A DNA stretch of 64,000 nt from SVTX01 sp045577415 (GTDB lineage Bacteria; Bacillota; Clostridia; Oscillospirales; CAG-272): positions 1 to 64,000 of the forward strand of contig JAZNII010000052.1 of assembly GCA_045577415.1 (NCBI GenBank), read 5' to 3'. The translations under genes were made by a program, and so were the position numbers. The notes below the pieces were generated by a model, which saw only the letters and a program-made list of their open reading frames with translations, was not told where the DNA came from and made no database searches. Shown here in pieces: positions 7,735 through 17,066 of the stretch. Positions within the stretch are counted from its first letter, which is position 1. Each line of letters begins with the position of its first letter.

Positions 7735-10080
7735 ATGACAGACGCGGATCGCATTTTTGAACGCTTTCCCGACTTTATAAGGGAATATATATACTCCCAT
7801 TCATGGGAGTCTCTGCGCGCCGTTCAGTTGGCGGCGGCAAAGACTATATTTGACACTGACAATAATCTGCTTCTGACCTCCTCCACCGCAAGCGGAAAGA
7901 CCGAGGCGGCGTTCTTCCCCATACTCTCGCTTCTCCACGAGGACAAGCCGTCAAGCATCGGCGTGCTTTATATCGCGCCCCTTAAAAGCCTTATCAACGA
8001 CCAATTTGAGCGACTTGAGGAGGTTCTTGATATGACGGGCGTTAAGGTCACCCACTGGCACGGTGATGTTGCGGCATCCCACAAGCGAAAGCTACTTGAA
8101 AAGCCCGAGGGAATTTTGCAGATAACGCCCGAGTCCCTTGAAGCGATGCTGATCAATCGCTCAAATGACATTCCAAGGCTTTTCGGAGACCTTCGGTTCG
8201 TTGTCATCGACGAGATACACACCTTGACAGGTACCGACCGAGGGAATCAGATAATCTGTCAGCTCTCGCGAATTGCTCACCTCATCGGTTTCCACCCGCG
8301 CCGTATTGCGCTTTCAGCTACCATAGGCGACCCGTCTCTTGCCGCCGAATGGCTGAACGCTGACACGGTCAGAGATATTGACGTTCCCTCCTTTGCCGAG
8401 GAAAAGATAAAATGGAGACTTGGACTTGAGCATTTCTATATCCAAAATCCCGAGCTTGAAAAGCAGAAAAAGGAGCAGGAAAAGGCAAAGATAGCTGACA
8501 AGCTTTCCTCAAACGAGGTGGTTTTCGCCGAAAAGGTCGAGGACGCCTCCAATGGTGAAGGCTATAACGAAAAAAATGATGCTTATGATAGGATTGGCGG
8601 CACAAAGCCCTATTACATCGATCCGGGTTACGAATACGCGTATGATTGCGTCAAGGATAAAAAATCCTTGGTTTTCTCCAACTCACGTGAGGAGACCGAA
8701 TATGTCTGCGCCACGCTCCGTCAGATAGCGAAGCTGCGCGGCGATGAGGACAGCCACATTCTCATTCACCACGGCAATCTTTCGGCGTCTCTCCGCGAGG
8801 AAGCCGAGATGAAGATGCGTGACGACGAGGAGTTTGCCGTCACCTGCGCCACCGTCACTATGGAGCTTGGCATCGATATTGGTCAGCTTGAGAGAGTTAT
8901 GCAGATCGAAGCTCCAAACAGTGTTTCAAGCTTTTTGCAACGCTTGGGCAGATCGGGCAGACGAAGTCAGACACCCGAGATGATGATGGTCTTCCGTGAG
9001 GAGGAGGCGCTTCCAAACACCCCGCTTCCCCAGCTTATTCCGTGGGAACTTCTGCGAGGAATTGCCATTATTCAGCTCTACATTGAGGAACGCTTCATTG
9101 AGCCGCCCTCACGCAAAAAAATGCCCTTTAGTCTGCTGTTCCACCAAACTCTTTCGATGCTTGCGTCCTGCGGCGAGCTTACCCCTGCAAGGCTTGCACA
9201 GAGAGTTCTTTCCCTGCCTCCTTTTCAGTTTGTCAGCCGCGAAGATTACAAGGCTCTGATCGTTTCGATGCTCAATAATGAATTTATTGAAATGACCGAG
9301 GAAAAGGGTCTTATCGTGGGACTTGTGGGTGAAAGACTTCTCAAAAGCTTCAAATTTTACGCGGTATTCAAGGATAGTGAAGATTTCACGGTGCGTTGCG
9401 GCTCGGACGAGATTGGAACTATCACTACCCCTCCCCCCGTTGGCGACCGCTTCGCTTTGGCGGGTCGTGTCTGGGAGGTTGAGGAACTTGACGTCACAAG
9501 AAAGCTTATTTACGTCAAAAAGGTTGACGGAAAAATGGAGGTGTCGTGGCCGGGTGACTTTGGCGAGATACACACCAAAATTTTGCGCCGTATGAAGCAG
9601 ATACTTGAGGAGGACACAGTTTATCCCTATCTCAAGGAAAACGCCGTAAAACGCTTAAATCAAGCTCGTGCGACGGCGAGAAACACAGGCATGCTTGACC
9701 ACTCTCTCGTTCACCTCGGCGGTTACTCATGGTGTCTCTTTCCTTGGCTCGGAACTCGCTCATTCCGCACTCTCCGCAAGTATATAAAGAAAAACGCCGC
9801 GGCAAACGGCATCAGCGGCATAGAGTTTGAGGGATGCTATTACATCACCTTCAAGCTGGAAAAGGTGTCCGATATTCAGTTTATTTCACGCTTGCTTGAC
9901 GGAATTGAGCGCGAGGGCATTGTCTGCGAGGCTCTTGTTGAAAACAGCGAGATCCCCGTATTTGAAAAATATGACAACTATATTCCCCACGACCTGCTCC
10001 GCAAGGCTTACGCCGCAGATAAGCTCCGCGCAGACGAGGCCGAGGAACAGATAAGAGCGGTATTTGAAGAATTTGAATAA
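7735..10080 (+). CDS. Lhr/BrxHI-like DEAD/DEAH superfamily 2 helicase
   Basis: A 781-residue helicase with complete motifs: Q-like region RAVQLAA, motif I STASGKTEA (about residue 50), Ia APLKSLINDQ, Ib TPESLE, motif II DEIH (about 157), motif III SATIGD (about 191), V ELGIDIG and VI QRLGRSGRR (about 401). Between the two RecA lobes a charged insertion (KQKKEQEKAK) interrupts the usual spacing. The C-terminal 370 residues resemble the winged-helix and beta-barrel part of Lhr-like enzymes. It should unwind or translocate on nucleic acid using ATP. AAGGAGG precedes the ATG. It closes the operon, and a strong terminator follows. It matches the BrxHI partner of BrxD in BREX type 2, but the other BREX genes are absent. 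Confidence 0.88.
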   Translation: MTDADRIFERFPDFIREYIYSHSWESLRAVQLAAAKTIFDTDNNLLLTSSTASGKTEAAFFPILSLLHEDKPSSIGVLYIAPLKSLINDQFERLEEVLDMTGVKVTHWHGDVAASHKRKLLEKPEGILQITPESLEAMLINRSNDIPRLFGDLRFVVIDEIHTLTGTDRGNQIICQLSRIAHLIGFHPRRIALSATIGDPSLAAEWLNADTVRDIDVPSFAEEKIKWRLGLEHFYIQNPELEKQKKEQEKAKIADKLSSNEVVFAEKVEDASNGEGYNEKNDAYDRIGGTKPYYIDPGYEYAYDCVKDKKSLVFSNSREETEYVCATLRQIAKLRGDEDSHILIHHGNLSASLREEAEMKMRDDEEFAVTCATVTMELGIDIGQLERVMQIEAPNSVSSFLQRLGRSGRRSQTPEMMMVFREEEALPNTPLPQLIPWELLRGIAIIQLYIEERFIEPPSRKKMPFSLLFHQTLSMLASCGELTPARLAQRVLSLPPFQFVSREDYKALIVSMLNNEFIEMTEEKGLIVGLVGERLLKSFKFYAVFKDSEDFTVRCGSDEIGTITTPPPVGDRFALAGRVWEVEELDVTRKLIYVKKVDGKMEVSWPGDFGEIHTKILRRMKQILEEDTVYPYLKENAVKRLNQARATARNTGMLDHSLVHLGGYSWCLFPWLGTRSFRTLRKYIKKNAAANGISGIEFEGCYYITFKLEKVSDIQFISRLLDGIEREGIVCEALVENSEIPVFEKYDNYIPHDLLRKAYAADKLRADEAEEQIRAVFEEFE

Positions 10081-10081
10081 T

Positions 10082-10122
10082 AAAAAATCCGAATGAGCTT
10101 AAAAACTCATTCGGATTTTTTG
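10082..10122 (+). terminator. Intrinsic terminator of the TerB operon
   Basis: ATCCGAATGAG (10087-10097) pairs with CTCATTCGGAT (10106-10116), flanked by A6 on the left and T6 on the right, so it works for both converging transcripts. Confidence 0.92.
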
Positions 10123-10141
10123 TTTTAGAAGGCACTGCAAC

Positions 10142-12145
10142 CTAATTTATATCGTTCGGATGTATGCTTAAATTGATCTTAGTGTTATCTATTATAATCG
10201 TTACCCAATAGGTGTAATTATAGAATCCAGCAAATGTAAATTCTATGTTTGTTTCTTCACCGCTAACCAATTCTATCTTTTTCGACTCAAAACTGCCAAG
10301 ATTATCATCACTTTGATAGCTTTCAAGGCAGACATTTACCGTTTTAGTTTGTGCCGATAAAATCCGCAATGTAATTTTATTGTTTTTTGAGTGGTGCACA
10401 TTTTCAATACTTATATTTTCTATTGCCACACATTCTACCGATGAGTAATTTTTATACACCTGCTGTAAAGTAACAGTGCCATTTTCATAAGATCCGGACC
10501 AGTAATCATATGGATGATGATACCATGCATTAACCAAGAGTTCTTTCAAAGTGTCGGTCATTTGCAGTTCTTGCCCCTCGCCCAAATGTGTTTGCACTTT
10601 GCAGATTTCTGTCATTTCGGGATTCAAGCGAAACACCCCAACTCTTCCACATTCAATCCAAACTGTGCCTCTTGCAATAGGCAATTCTTCAGAAAACTCA
10701 TTTACTACATCATCGGAAATTCCTGGAATAATATAGCCGGTTCCCTGCAATTCGGAAAGGCAATCAATAATAGCATATCCCAAATCACAATTATATACTT
10801 CTTTTTTTAAGACACCATATCCATCCCAATTATATTGGATCATCTTGAACCCTGCATCATAGCCAGATTCACAATCATTGTCGGGGTCAGTATACGTTCC
10901 TTCAATCAACTCGTCAAGATTTTTGCCTACAAGATAATAATATCCGCTTTCACCGTTGATGTAAAAAATGCTATGGTCTATAAACATCAAGGCGCCAAAT
11001 TCGGTTTCAACAATATGAGTAGGTACAGGCTCGTTCTCGCCAAAATCAATTTCCACTTCGCCAAATTCTATCTCATCCATTGGTATTTCACACAACCAAA
11101 GAGGTTCAACCGCAAGATTGCTACCATCTAAAAGCTGTCCTACCGTACCTTTTCCAGTATAGGTTACAAATCCGTAACAGCCAATGAAATCGGTGCCATA
11201 GCTAAACTTGGGAATATAAAGCAGATCAAACCAAGCTCCGTTTGTATCGCGGTAGTTACCGTTATTTAAATGAAGCTCTTTGACTTCACCGTTTTTCAAA
11301 ACAAAATCTACCGTTACGGCTCCTCCACCGTCGATTTCTCCGTATACATCTGCAATAGGTGCGGTGTCCATCCAATAATACTTTTCAAACATATCCGCAA
11401 TTACAGATTGATCAGTAGAGCTTGTAATGTTCTTTAATGCTCCGGGTGCAACGCCGACAGCCTCCTCCGTTATCTTGATTTCGGCTATATCATCGGCAGT
11501 TATTTCATTCATCCACTCACAGCCTGCCTGATTGCGAAGGAAGTGATTTGTGGGTGTCGGCGGCTCGTGCATTGAATATCCGCAAACATCACATAACAGA
11601 TCTGCATCATAATTGATATGCTCCTCCGAATCATCGGTAGAAAGACAACCGCAAGTATAGCATATTTGATGTGTGTCCTCGTTACAAATATAAACGTATG
11701 TATGCTCGTGGTGCTGCTTGAGCGCTTCCTCAGTGAAGGCGATAATGATTTCACCCTTTACGGGGCTGTCGGATTCAAAGGTGATAGTGATTTTATCGCC
11801 CTCGACATAACCGCCCGAACCGTTAATAGGCATTTCGTCATCTGCCGTAAAATTACCCAGAGGTTGAAATACATTAATAACACTGTGCTTGTAGCTAACA
11901 CTCAAGGCTCCTGCTTCAAGGTTTACTTGATAATAGATTGCACCCTCACCAAGATCTGTGCGGTCTAACTCAAATGAAGTCGTAGTTCGTGAGGGAAAAT
12001 CATCAAATGTGAAAACCGCGCAGTTTTCATATTCTTGGCAAGTCACATTTTTGTCTTTTGCAAATAAGCCTTGTAACATTTCACAGGCAGTAAGACAAGT
12101 AAGCATTAAAGCTACTGTCAAAATACAAACTAATATTTTTTTCAT
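10142..12145 (-). CDS. Large lipoprotein of unknown function
   Basis: A 667-residue exported lipoprotein. The start is the ATG at 12145, because GGAGGT lies 7 nt before it and overlaps the earlier in-frame ATG at 12160. Residues 1-21 are a signal ending in CLTAC, so Cys21 is the lipidation site. Around residues 155-200 there is a Cys/His-rich block (HEHTYVYICNEDTHQICYTC, then LLCDVCGY) of the kind found in many clostridial surface proteins. The remainder is beta-rich and acidic with no catalytic motif that I recognise. It is monocistronic, with its own promoter (12225-12253), and ends at a shared terminator. It is probably a cell-surface protein; substrate Lgt processing would use the lgt gene in this window. 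Confidence 0.75.
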   Translation of the reverse strand: MKKILVCILTVALMLTCLTACEMLQGLFAKDKNVTCQEYENCAVFTFDDFPSRTTTSFELDRTDLGEGAIYYQVNLEAGALSVSYKHSVINVFQPLGNFTADDEMPINGSGGYVEGDKITITFESDSPVKGEIIIAFTEEALKQHHEHTYVYICNEDTHQICYTCGCLSTDDSEEHINYDADLLCDVCGYSMHEPPTPTNHFLRNQAGCEWMNEITADDIAEIKITEEAVGVAPGALKNITSSTDQSVIADMFEKYYWMDTAPIADVYGEIDGGGAVTVDFVLKNGEVKELHLNNGNYRDTNGAWFDLLYIPKFSYGTDFIGCYGFVTYTGKGTVGQLLDGSNLAVEPLWLCEIPMDEIEFGEVEIDFGENEPVPTHIVETEFGALMFIDHSIFYINGESGYYYLVGKNLDELIEGTYTDPDNDCESGYDAGFKMIQYNWDGYGVLKKEVYNCDLGYAIIDCLSELQGTGYIIPGISDDVVNEFSEELPIARGTVWIECGRVGVFRLNPEMTEICKVQTHLGEGQELQMTDTLKELLVNAWYHHPYDYWSGSYENGTVTLQQVYKNYSSVECVAIENISIENVHHSKNNKITLRILSAQTKTVNVCLESYQSDDNLGSFESKKIELVSGEETNIEFTFAGFYNYTYWVTIIIDNTKINLSIHPNDIN

Positions 12146-12224
12146 TTGCTTTACCTCCATTATTCTAAGTCCTTCACCTTATAAGTCGATGTAAATTCAA
12201 AAAGGTTACAATTTCTATATAAAA

Positions 12225-12253
12225 ATTATACCATATTTTTTACAAATTGTAAA
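12225..12253 (-). promoter_or_regulatory. Sigma-A promoter of the large lipoprotein
   Basis: On the minus strand TTTACA (12248-12253), 17 bp, TATAAT (12225-12230). Confidence 0.7.
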
Positions 12254-12280
12254 TGCTTTAATAAAACAGTTCCTATATAC

Positions 12281-12311
12281 AAAAACAGCACCGCGATACG
12301 GTGCTGTTTTT
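12281..12311 (-). terminator. Intrinsic terminator downstream of rny
   Basis: AAAAACAGCACCG (12281-12293) pairs with CGGTGCTGTTTTT (12299-12311) around a 5-nt loop; the minus strand ends in T5. It separates rny from the lipoprotein promoter. Confidence 0.88.
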
Positions 12312-12443
12312 GTGGGTTATCAAATATATTATCTATCCGGCTTCGCCGTGGTAATTAGCCTCTGTGTTCTATGTTAAATATATGTGAATCCTTAACTGTA
12401 ACTAAGGAACAAAGATTACAGAATTTTCTGTATATTTGACTTT

Positions 12444-13997
12444 TTACTTCGCGTAGTCGACTGCGCGGCTTTCGCGAATAAGGTTGATCTTGATCTGTCC
12501 GGGGTATTTGACCTCTGCCTGGATCTTCGCCGCCATATCGCGTGCGATGACCTTCATGCCTGCGTCGTTGACCTCCTCGGGCTTGACCATAACTCTGATC
12601 TCACGTCCTGCCTGGATTGCAAACGCTTTATCGATTCCGTCAAAGCTCTTTGCGATCTCCTCAAGCTTTTCAAGACGCTTGATGTAATTTTCCATATCCT
12701 CGCGGCGCGCTCCGGGTCTTGCGGCGCTGATAGCGTCGGCTGCCTGAACGAGTACTGCGATGATAGTCTTGGGTTCAACATCGTTGTGGTGCGCTTCGAT
12801 AGCGTGGACGACCTCGCGGCTTTCCTTATACTTCTTAACTGCGTTAACACCGATCTCAACGTGTGAGCCTTCAACGTCGTGGGGGAACGCCTTACCGATA
12901 TCGTGGAGCAGACCTGCGCGCTTTGCCAAAGTGGAGTCTACGCCAAGCTCGTCTGCCATGATTCCTGCAAGGAACGCAACCTCAATAGAATGTTTGAGAA
13001 CATTCTGACCGTAGCTGGTTCTGTACTTAAGTCTACCGAGCAATCTTACAAGCTCGGGGTTGATTCCGTGGATGCCGACCTCAAAGGTAGCTCGCTCACC
13101 CGCCTGCTTGACGGATATGTCAACCTCTTTTTGTGCCTTCTCCACCATTTCTTCGATTCTTGCGGGATGGATTCGTCCGTCGGAGATAAGTCTCTCAAGA
13201 GCAATTCTCGCAACCTCTCGTCTCACGGGGTCAAATCCCGACAAGGTTATCGTCTCAGGGGTATCGTCAATAATAAGTTCTACACCCGTGAGCGTTTCGA
13301 TCTTCTGGATGTTACGACCCTCACGACCGATAATTCTACCCTTCATTTCCTCGCTGGGCAGAGCCACGCTGGAAACGGTAGCCTCGGATACGTGGTCGGA
13401 TGCGTATCTCTGAATTGCCAAAGACAGAATGTTTTTCGCTTTGTCGTCTGCTTCTTCCTTGAACTGTGTTTCAAGCTCGTCAAGTCTTTGAGCAAGCTCG
13501 TGCTTGACCTCGGACTCAACTCTTTCAATAAGCTCTTCCTTAGCTCTCTCGGATGAGTAACCAGAAATTTCCTCGAGCTTCTTGACCTGCTCGCCGATGA
13601 TCTCGTCCTCTTTTTCCTGAAGTGTCTCGTAATCCTTGATCTTTTTATCAAGAATTTCATTCTTCTTTTCAAGAGCCTCGGACTTTTTGTCAAGAGTTTC
13701 CTCTTTCTTGGTCAAACGGTTTTCGGTACGTATGATCTCGTTTCTTCGTTCCTTGATCTCACGGTCAAGCTCATTTCTCTGAGCCATGATCGTTTCTTTA
13801 GCCTCAAGCAGGGACTCCTTCTTTGCGGACTCGGCATTTTTCTTTGCCTCGCTAACTATCTTGGCAGCCTCTGCCTCTGCAGAGCCTATCTTTGCTTCAC
13901 CGATCTTCTTTCTGATGACAAAGCCGATAAGAAATCCAAGAGCAATACCGACAATGGCGCACACAACGCTTATAAGTATCGCAATTTCAATTGGCAT
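12444..13997 (-). CDS. rny: Ribonuclease Y
   Basis: A 517-residue endoribonuclease that starts mRNA decay at the inner face of the membrane. Residues about 5-25 (IAILISVVCAIVGIALGFLI) are the single membrane anchor. A long charged coiled coil covers about 30-200. The KH domain follows (GRIIGREGRNIQKIETLTG), then the HD domain with HD in AGLLHDIGKAF and a second His in AIEAHHNDVEP. Length matches the usual 515-520. The start at 13997 is chosen because AGGAGGT lies upstream and the anchor begins directly; the longer frame adds 50 residues without homology. It is transcribed alone from the promoter at 14219-14247. Confidence 0.96.
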   Translation of the reverse strand: MPIEIAILISVVCAIVGIALGFLIGFVIRKKIGEAKIGSAEAEAAKIVSEAKKNAESAKKESLLEAKETIMAQRNELDREIKERRNEIIRTENRLTKKEETLDKKSEALEKKNEILDKKIKDYETLQEKEDEIIGEQVKKLEEISGYSSERAKEELIERVESEVKHELAQRLDELETQFKEEADDKAKNILSLAIQRYASDHVSEATVSSVALPSEEMKGRIIGREGRNIQKIETLTGVELIIDDTPETITLSGFDPVRREVARIALERLISDGRIHPARIEEMVEKAQKEVDISVKQAGERATFEVGIHGINPELVRLLGRLKYRTSYGQNVLKHSIEVAFLAGIMADELGVDSTLAKRAGLLHDIGKAFPHDVEGSHVEIGVNAVKKYKESREVVHAIEAHHNDVEPKTIIAVLVQAADAISAARPGARREDMENYIKRLEKLEEIAKSFDGIDKAFAIQAGREIRVMVKPEEVNDAGMKVIARDMAAKIQAEVKYPGQIKINLIRESRAVDYAK

Positions 13998-14218
13998 TTT
14001 CCCTTTACACCTCCTTTTTCTTTCGTTTTGTTTTTCTTTTTCAAAGCAAATAGGTATATCGCGCAAGCCTGTCGCTTTGAGGACGGGTCGCGCATTTATT
14101 GAAAGCGGTTTTTGTCTTAAATAAAACAATTTTACCGACTCAATCAAACAATAATTATTAAAACCGAAAAATTAGAAAATATTACCGCATTTTAATAATT
14201 TATTATACACCTTATTAT

Positions 14219-14247
14219 ATTATAAATAAAATAAAGCGTTTTGTCAA
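14219..14247 (-). promoter_or_regulatory. rny promoter embedded in an inverted repeat
   Basis: On the minus strand TTGACA (14242-14247), 17 bp, TATAAT (14219-14224). The -35 box lies inside one arm of a perfect 13-bp inverted repeat (14236-14248 with 14265-14277) that reads like the terminator of the upstream tldE gene, since the arm nearest rny runs into TTTATTTTATTT. The remaining 14000-14218 is AT-rich leader with no gene visible. Confidence 0.75.
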
Positions 14248-14324
14248 TAGTTTTTTGCAACACCATTGACAAAACGCAAAAAAATTCAAAAAAAATTCAC
14301 ATAATAGGCAAATATCACGCGGAA

Positions 14325-15653
14325 TTATTTACCTGCTACACTCATTCCCTTTACAAGCACGTCGGGAGAGCCGAACACTACGAATCCCGTAGGAATTCCC
14401 CACTTGACCTCATTTCCGAGAGAGTCAATGTCGTTAAGCATCGAGAAGAAATTACCCGCGATAGTAAAGGACTTGATAGGACCTGCCTTTTGGCCGTCCT
14501 TTATAAGGAAGCCCTCGCTCTCGACGGAAAAGTCGCCCGTAATAGCGTTAGCGCCTGCGTGAAGTCCCTTAACTCCCGTTACGTAGATGCCGTCCTGGAC
14601 CTTAGCGAAAAGCTCGTCCTGAGATTCACTTCCCGCGCAGATGCCGAAGTTATAGGGTGCGATATTGCCGCCGCGGCGACCGTTACCTGTGGTCTGCTTG
14701 CCGGTTTTGTGGGCAGTAGTCAGATCGTAAAGCATGGTTTTGAGAACGCCGTTCTCAACTACGGTCTTTTTATAGGTAGCAACACCCTCGTCGTCGAAGG
14801 GGGTCTGAATGGGACAGCCCTCTCTCATGGGATCGTCGGTGATGGTGACAATGTCAGAGGCGATCTTCTCACCCTCCTTACCCGCGAGACGCGACATACC
14901 GAGAAGCGCATTCTTTGCGGAGAACGCAGACGAGAAAGCAGACAGAAGCGAGCGCATCTGTGTTCCGTCGATAACCACGTCGTATTTGCCCGTGGGGATT
15001 TCCGAGGCACCGATCTTGTCAAGAGCACCCTGAACCGCCTTTGCAGGAAGGTTCTTTGCGTCCTCGCTATTAATGTTCTCTGCAAACTCAAAATTATCTC
15101 TTGCCTCTCCGTCCTTATTTACGACAGCGGCAACGTAGCATCCCGACATACCAACGCGGTTTGAAAGCTCAAGACCGTGGGAGTTGTAGAGATATATCTC
15201 GTTTCTAAAGGAGATAGCCACTGACTGCGTTCCGTCAACGACAGAGCTGTCGGTCGCATAGGTAGCTCTCTGAAGCTCAAGAGCCTTGTTTTTAAGCTCA
15301 CCTGCGTCAACAACAACAGGGTCGGGAGCGGTAGTCTTTGCGTAGGACTCGGAACCCTTGAAAATAAACACAACATCGTCGTTTTCAATAGCACCTGCGT
15401 TCTCCTTTGCGCGAACTACAAGGTCTTCAAGCTCGTCAGCGGCAAAATAGCTGCTGGAGGCGTAGCCCATGTGACCGTCAACGAGGCAACGGAAGTATAC
15501 CTTTGCGCTCTCGCCGGAGCTGAACGCGCTGACCTCGTCTTTGAGGGTCTCGGCGCTGATGTCCTCGCCTACTGTGTAGTAGATCTCATATTCCGCAACG
15601 CCGAATTTCTCGCAAGCGGCGGAAATTATATTTTTAATTTCTGTAAAATTCAT
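14325..15653 (-). CDS. tldE: TldE/PmbA subunit of the TldD/TldE metalloprotease
   Basis: A 442-residue PmbA/TldE-family protein, the partner that forms a heterodimer with TldD and helps bind unfolded peptide substrates in the cytoplasm. The family shares the fold of TldD but lacks the HExxxH zinc motif, and none is seen here. Recognisable family text includes NSHGLE in the N-terminal half, GNGRRGGN and GDFSVESEGFLI near the C-terminus. It begins 1 nt after the tldD stop codon, so the two are co-translated. The complex is known for maturing microcin B17 and degrading CcdA in E. coli; in Firmicutes it may process small peptides. No peptide substrate gene is evident nearby. Confidence 0.93.
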   Translation of the reverse strand: MNFTEIKNIISAACEKFGVAEYEIYYTVGEDISAETLKDEVSAFSSGESAKVYFRCLVDGHMGYASSSYFAADELEDLVVRAKENAGAIENDDVVFIFKGSESYAKTTAPDPVVVDAGELKNKALELQRATYATDSSVVDGTQSVAISFRNEIYLYNSHGLELSNRVGMSGCYVAAVVNKDGEARDNFEFAENINSEDAKNLPAKAVQGALDKIGASEIPTGKYDVVIDGTQMRSLLSAFSSAFSAKNALLGMSRLAGKEGEKIASDIVTITDDPMREGCPIQTPFDDEGVATYKKTVVENGVLKTMLYDLTTAHKTGKQTTGNGRRGGNIAPYNFGICAGSESQDELFAKVQDGIYVTGVKGLHAGANAITGDFSVESEGFLIKDGQKAGPIKSFTIAGNFFSMLNDIDSLGNEVKWGIPTGFVVFGSPDVLVKGMSVAGK

Positions 15654-15654
15654 T

Positions 15655-17040
15655 TTAGCGACCTCCTACTGTGATCTTGGAAACGCGGATAAGGGGCTGA
15701 CCTACGTCGGTAGGAACGCTTCCGCTGGAGGAACCGCACATACCCTGCGCGGTCTCAAGGTTCTGACCCACCATATCGATATCCATAAGGATCTGTGATC
15801 CTGTTCCTACAAGAGACGCGCCGCGAACGGGTTCGCAGATCTCCCCGTTACGAACGATATATCCCTCGCTGACACCGAAGTTAAATTCGCCCGTCAAGGG
15901 GTTTACCGAACCGCCGCCCATGCTCTTGGCATAGAGACCGTATTCAATGGACTTGATGATGTCCTCGTTCTTGTCGGGACCGTTTGCGATAAAGGTATTG
16001 GTCATACGGGAGGTAGGCTCGTACATAAAGCTCTCGCGGCGACCGTTACCCGTCATAGCCATACCCATTCTGCGGGAACCGAGACGGTCGATCATGTAGC
16101 TCTTGAGAATACCGTTCTCGATGAGAACGTTTCTCTGTGTGGGAGTTCCCTCGTCGTCGATGTTGACCGAACCCCAAGCGCCGGGGATGGTTCCATCGTC
16201 GATAGCGGTGACCTTTACGTTAGCTATCTGCTGACCCAGCTTGCCGCACATCTGGGAAGTACCCGTACCAACGCTGGTAGCCTCAAGGGAGTGACCGCAA
16301 GCCTCGTGGAAGATAACGCCGCCAAAGCCGTTTTCAATGGCAACGGTCATCTGTCCTGCGGGACAATAGTCTGCGCGGAGATTTACGAGCGCCTGATCAG
16401 CAGCCTGAATACCTACGCTCTTGGGATCGATGAAATCAAACATTTCAAGTCCCATTCCGCGTCCGGGAGATGCACTTCCTGACTGGTTATCCGAGCCATC
16501 TGCCGAGAGTGCTACCGCGCTTACCGCGATCCTCGTTCTTACGTGTCTGTCGCCTGTGTAAAGCCCCTCGCTGTTAGCAACGAGAATGGTGTGGTCTACC
16601 GATGCGAGACTTCCCATTACCTGCTTGATCTTCTCGTCTCTCTCGCGAGCGGCAAAGCAAGCGGATTTGAGAATATCGGTTCTTGTGGAAAGAGCCGTGC
16701 TTCCGGGAAGTATCTTTACGGGGTGGATGTTGGGGAAAATTCGCTCGGTCAGATTTATACTTACCTGAGCCTTGCTCTCACCAAGGGCATCGGCAACCGC
16801 CTTTGCGCAACGAAGCAGACCGCTTCTTGAAAAGTCGGTGGTGGTAGCGTATACCGTTCTTGTTCCGATAAACGCGCGAATACCTACTCCCGACACCATA
16901 TCGTCACTTACAGTGTCGATCTTACCGTCGAGAAAACGTATGCCGTTGTTTCTCGTCTTTTCAGCGTAGACCTCTGCGAAGTCCGCGCCGGTCGACATAG
17001 CCGCGGCAAGAACGTCTTCAAGCAAAATTCTTGAAATCAT
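15655..17040 (-). CDS. tldD: TldD catalytic subunit of the TldD/TldE metalloprotease
   Basis: A 461-residue zinc peptidase subunit. The catalytic motif HEACGH (HExxxH) lies in FGGVIFHEACGHSLEAT near residue 245, and the conserved GNGRRESF follows in the C-terminal half, with a third metal ligand expected in the Cys-rich end (ETAQGMCGSSSGSVP). TldD cleaves unfolded peptides inside the heterodimer cavity formed with TldE, which is encoded immediately downstream. Length is normal for the family. A small membrane-anchored gene lies 27 nt upstream on the same strand. Confidence 0.94.
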   Translation of the reverse strand: MISRILLEDVLAAAMSTGADFAEVYAEKTRNNGIRFLDGKIDTVSDDMVSGVGIRAFIGTRTVYATTTDFSRSGLLRCAKAVADALGESKAQVSINLTERIFPNIHPVKILPGSTALSTRTDILKSACFAARERDEKIKQVMGSLASVDHTILVANSEGLYTGDRHVRTRIAVSAVALSADGSDNQSGSASPGRGMGLEMFDFIDPKSVGIQAADQALVNLRADYCPAGQMTVAIENGFGGVIFHEACGHSLEATSVGTGTSQMCGKLGQQIANVKVTAIDDGTIPGAWGSVNIDDEGTPTQRNVLIENGILKSYMIDRLGSRRMGMAMTGNGRRESFMYEPTSRMTNTFIANGPDKNEDIIKSIEYGLYAKSMGGGSVNPLTGEFNFGVSEGYIVRNGEICEPVRGASLVGTGSQILMDIDMVGQNLETAQGMCGSSSGSVPTDVGQPLIRVSKITVGGR

Positions 17041-17066
17041 TTTTTCTCTCCTTTACTTATTTTCAA

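Noticed and set aside
4506..10080. Tellurite resistance operon
   Set aside because: TerB_N/TerB_C are associated domains; no TerC, TerD or TerE-type protein is present and partners are a helicase and an ATPase.
4506..10080. Complete BREX system
   Set aside because: Only BrxD-like and helicase parts match; PglZ, methylase and other core genes are absent from both sides in the window.
12879..13556. 225-codon plus-strand frame inside rny
   Set aside because: Antisense shadow of the rny reading frame; no start signal and low-complexity translation.
14241..15164. 307-codon plus-strand frame over tldE
   Set aside because: Antisense shadow of tldE, without start signal; tldE matches its family along its length.
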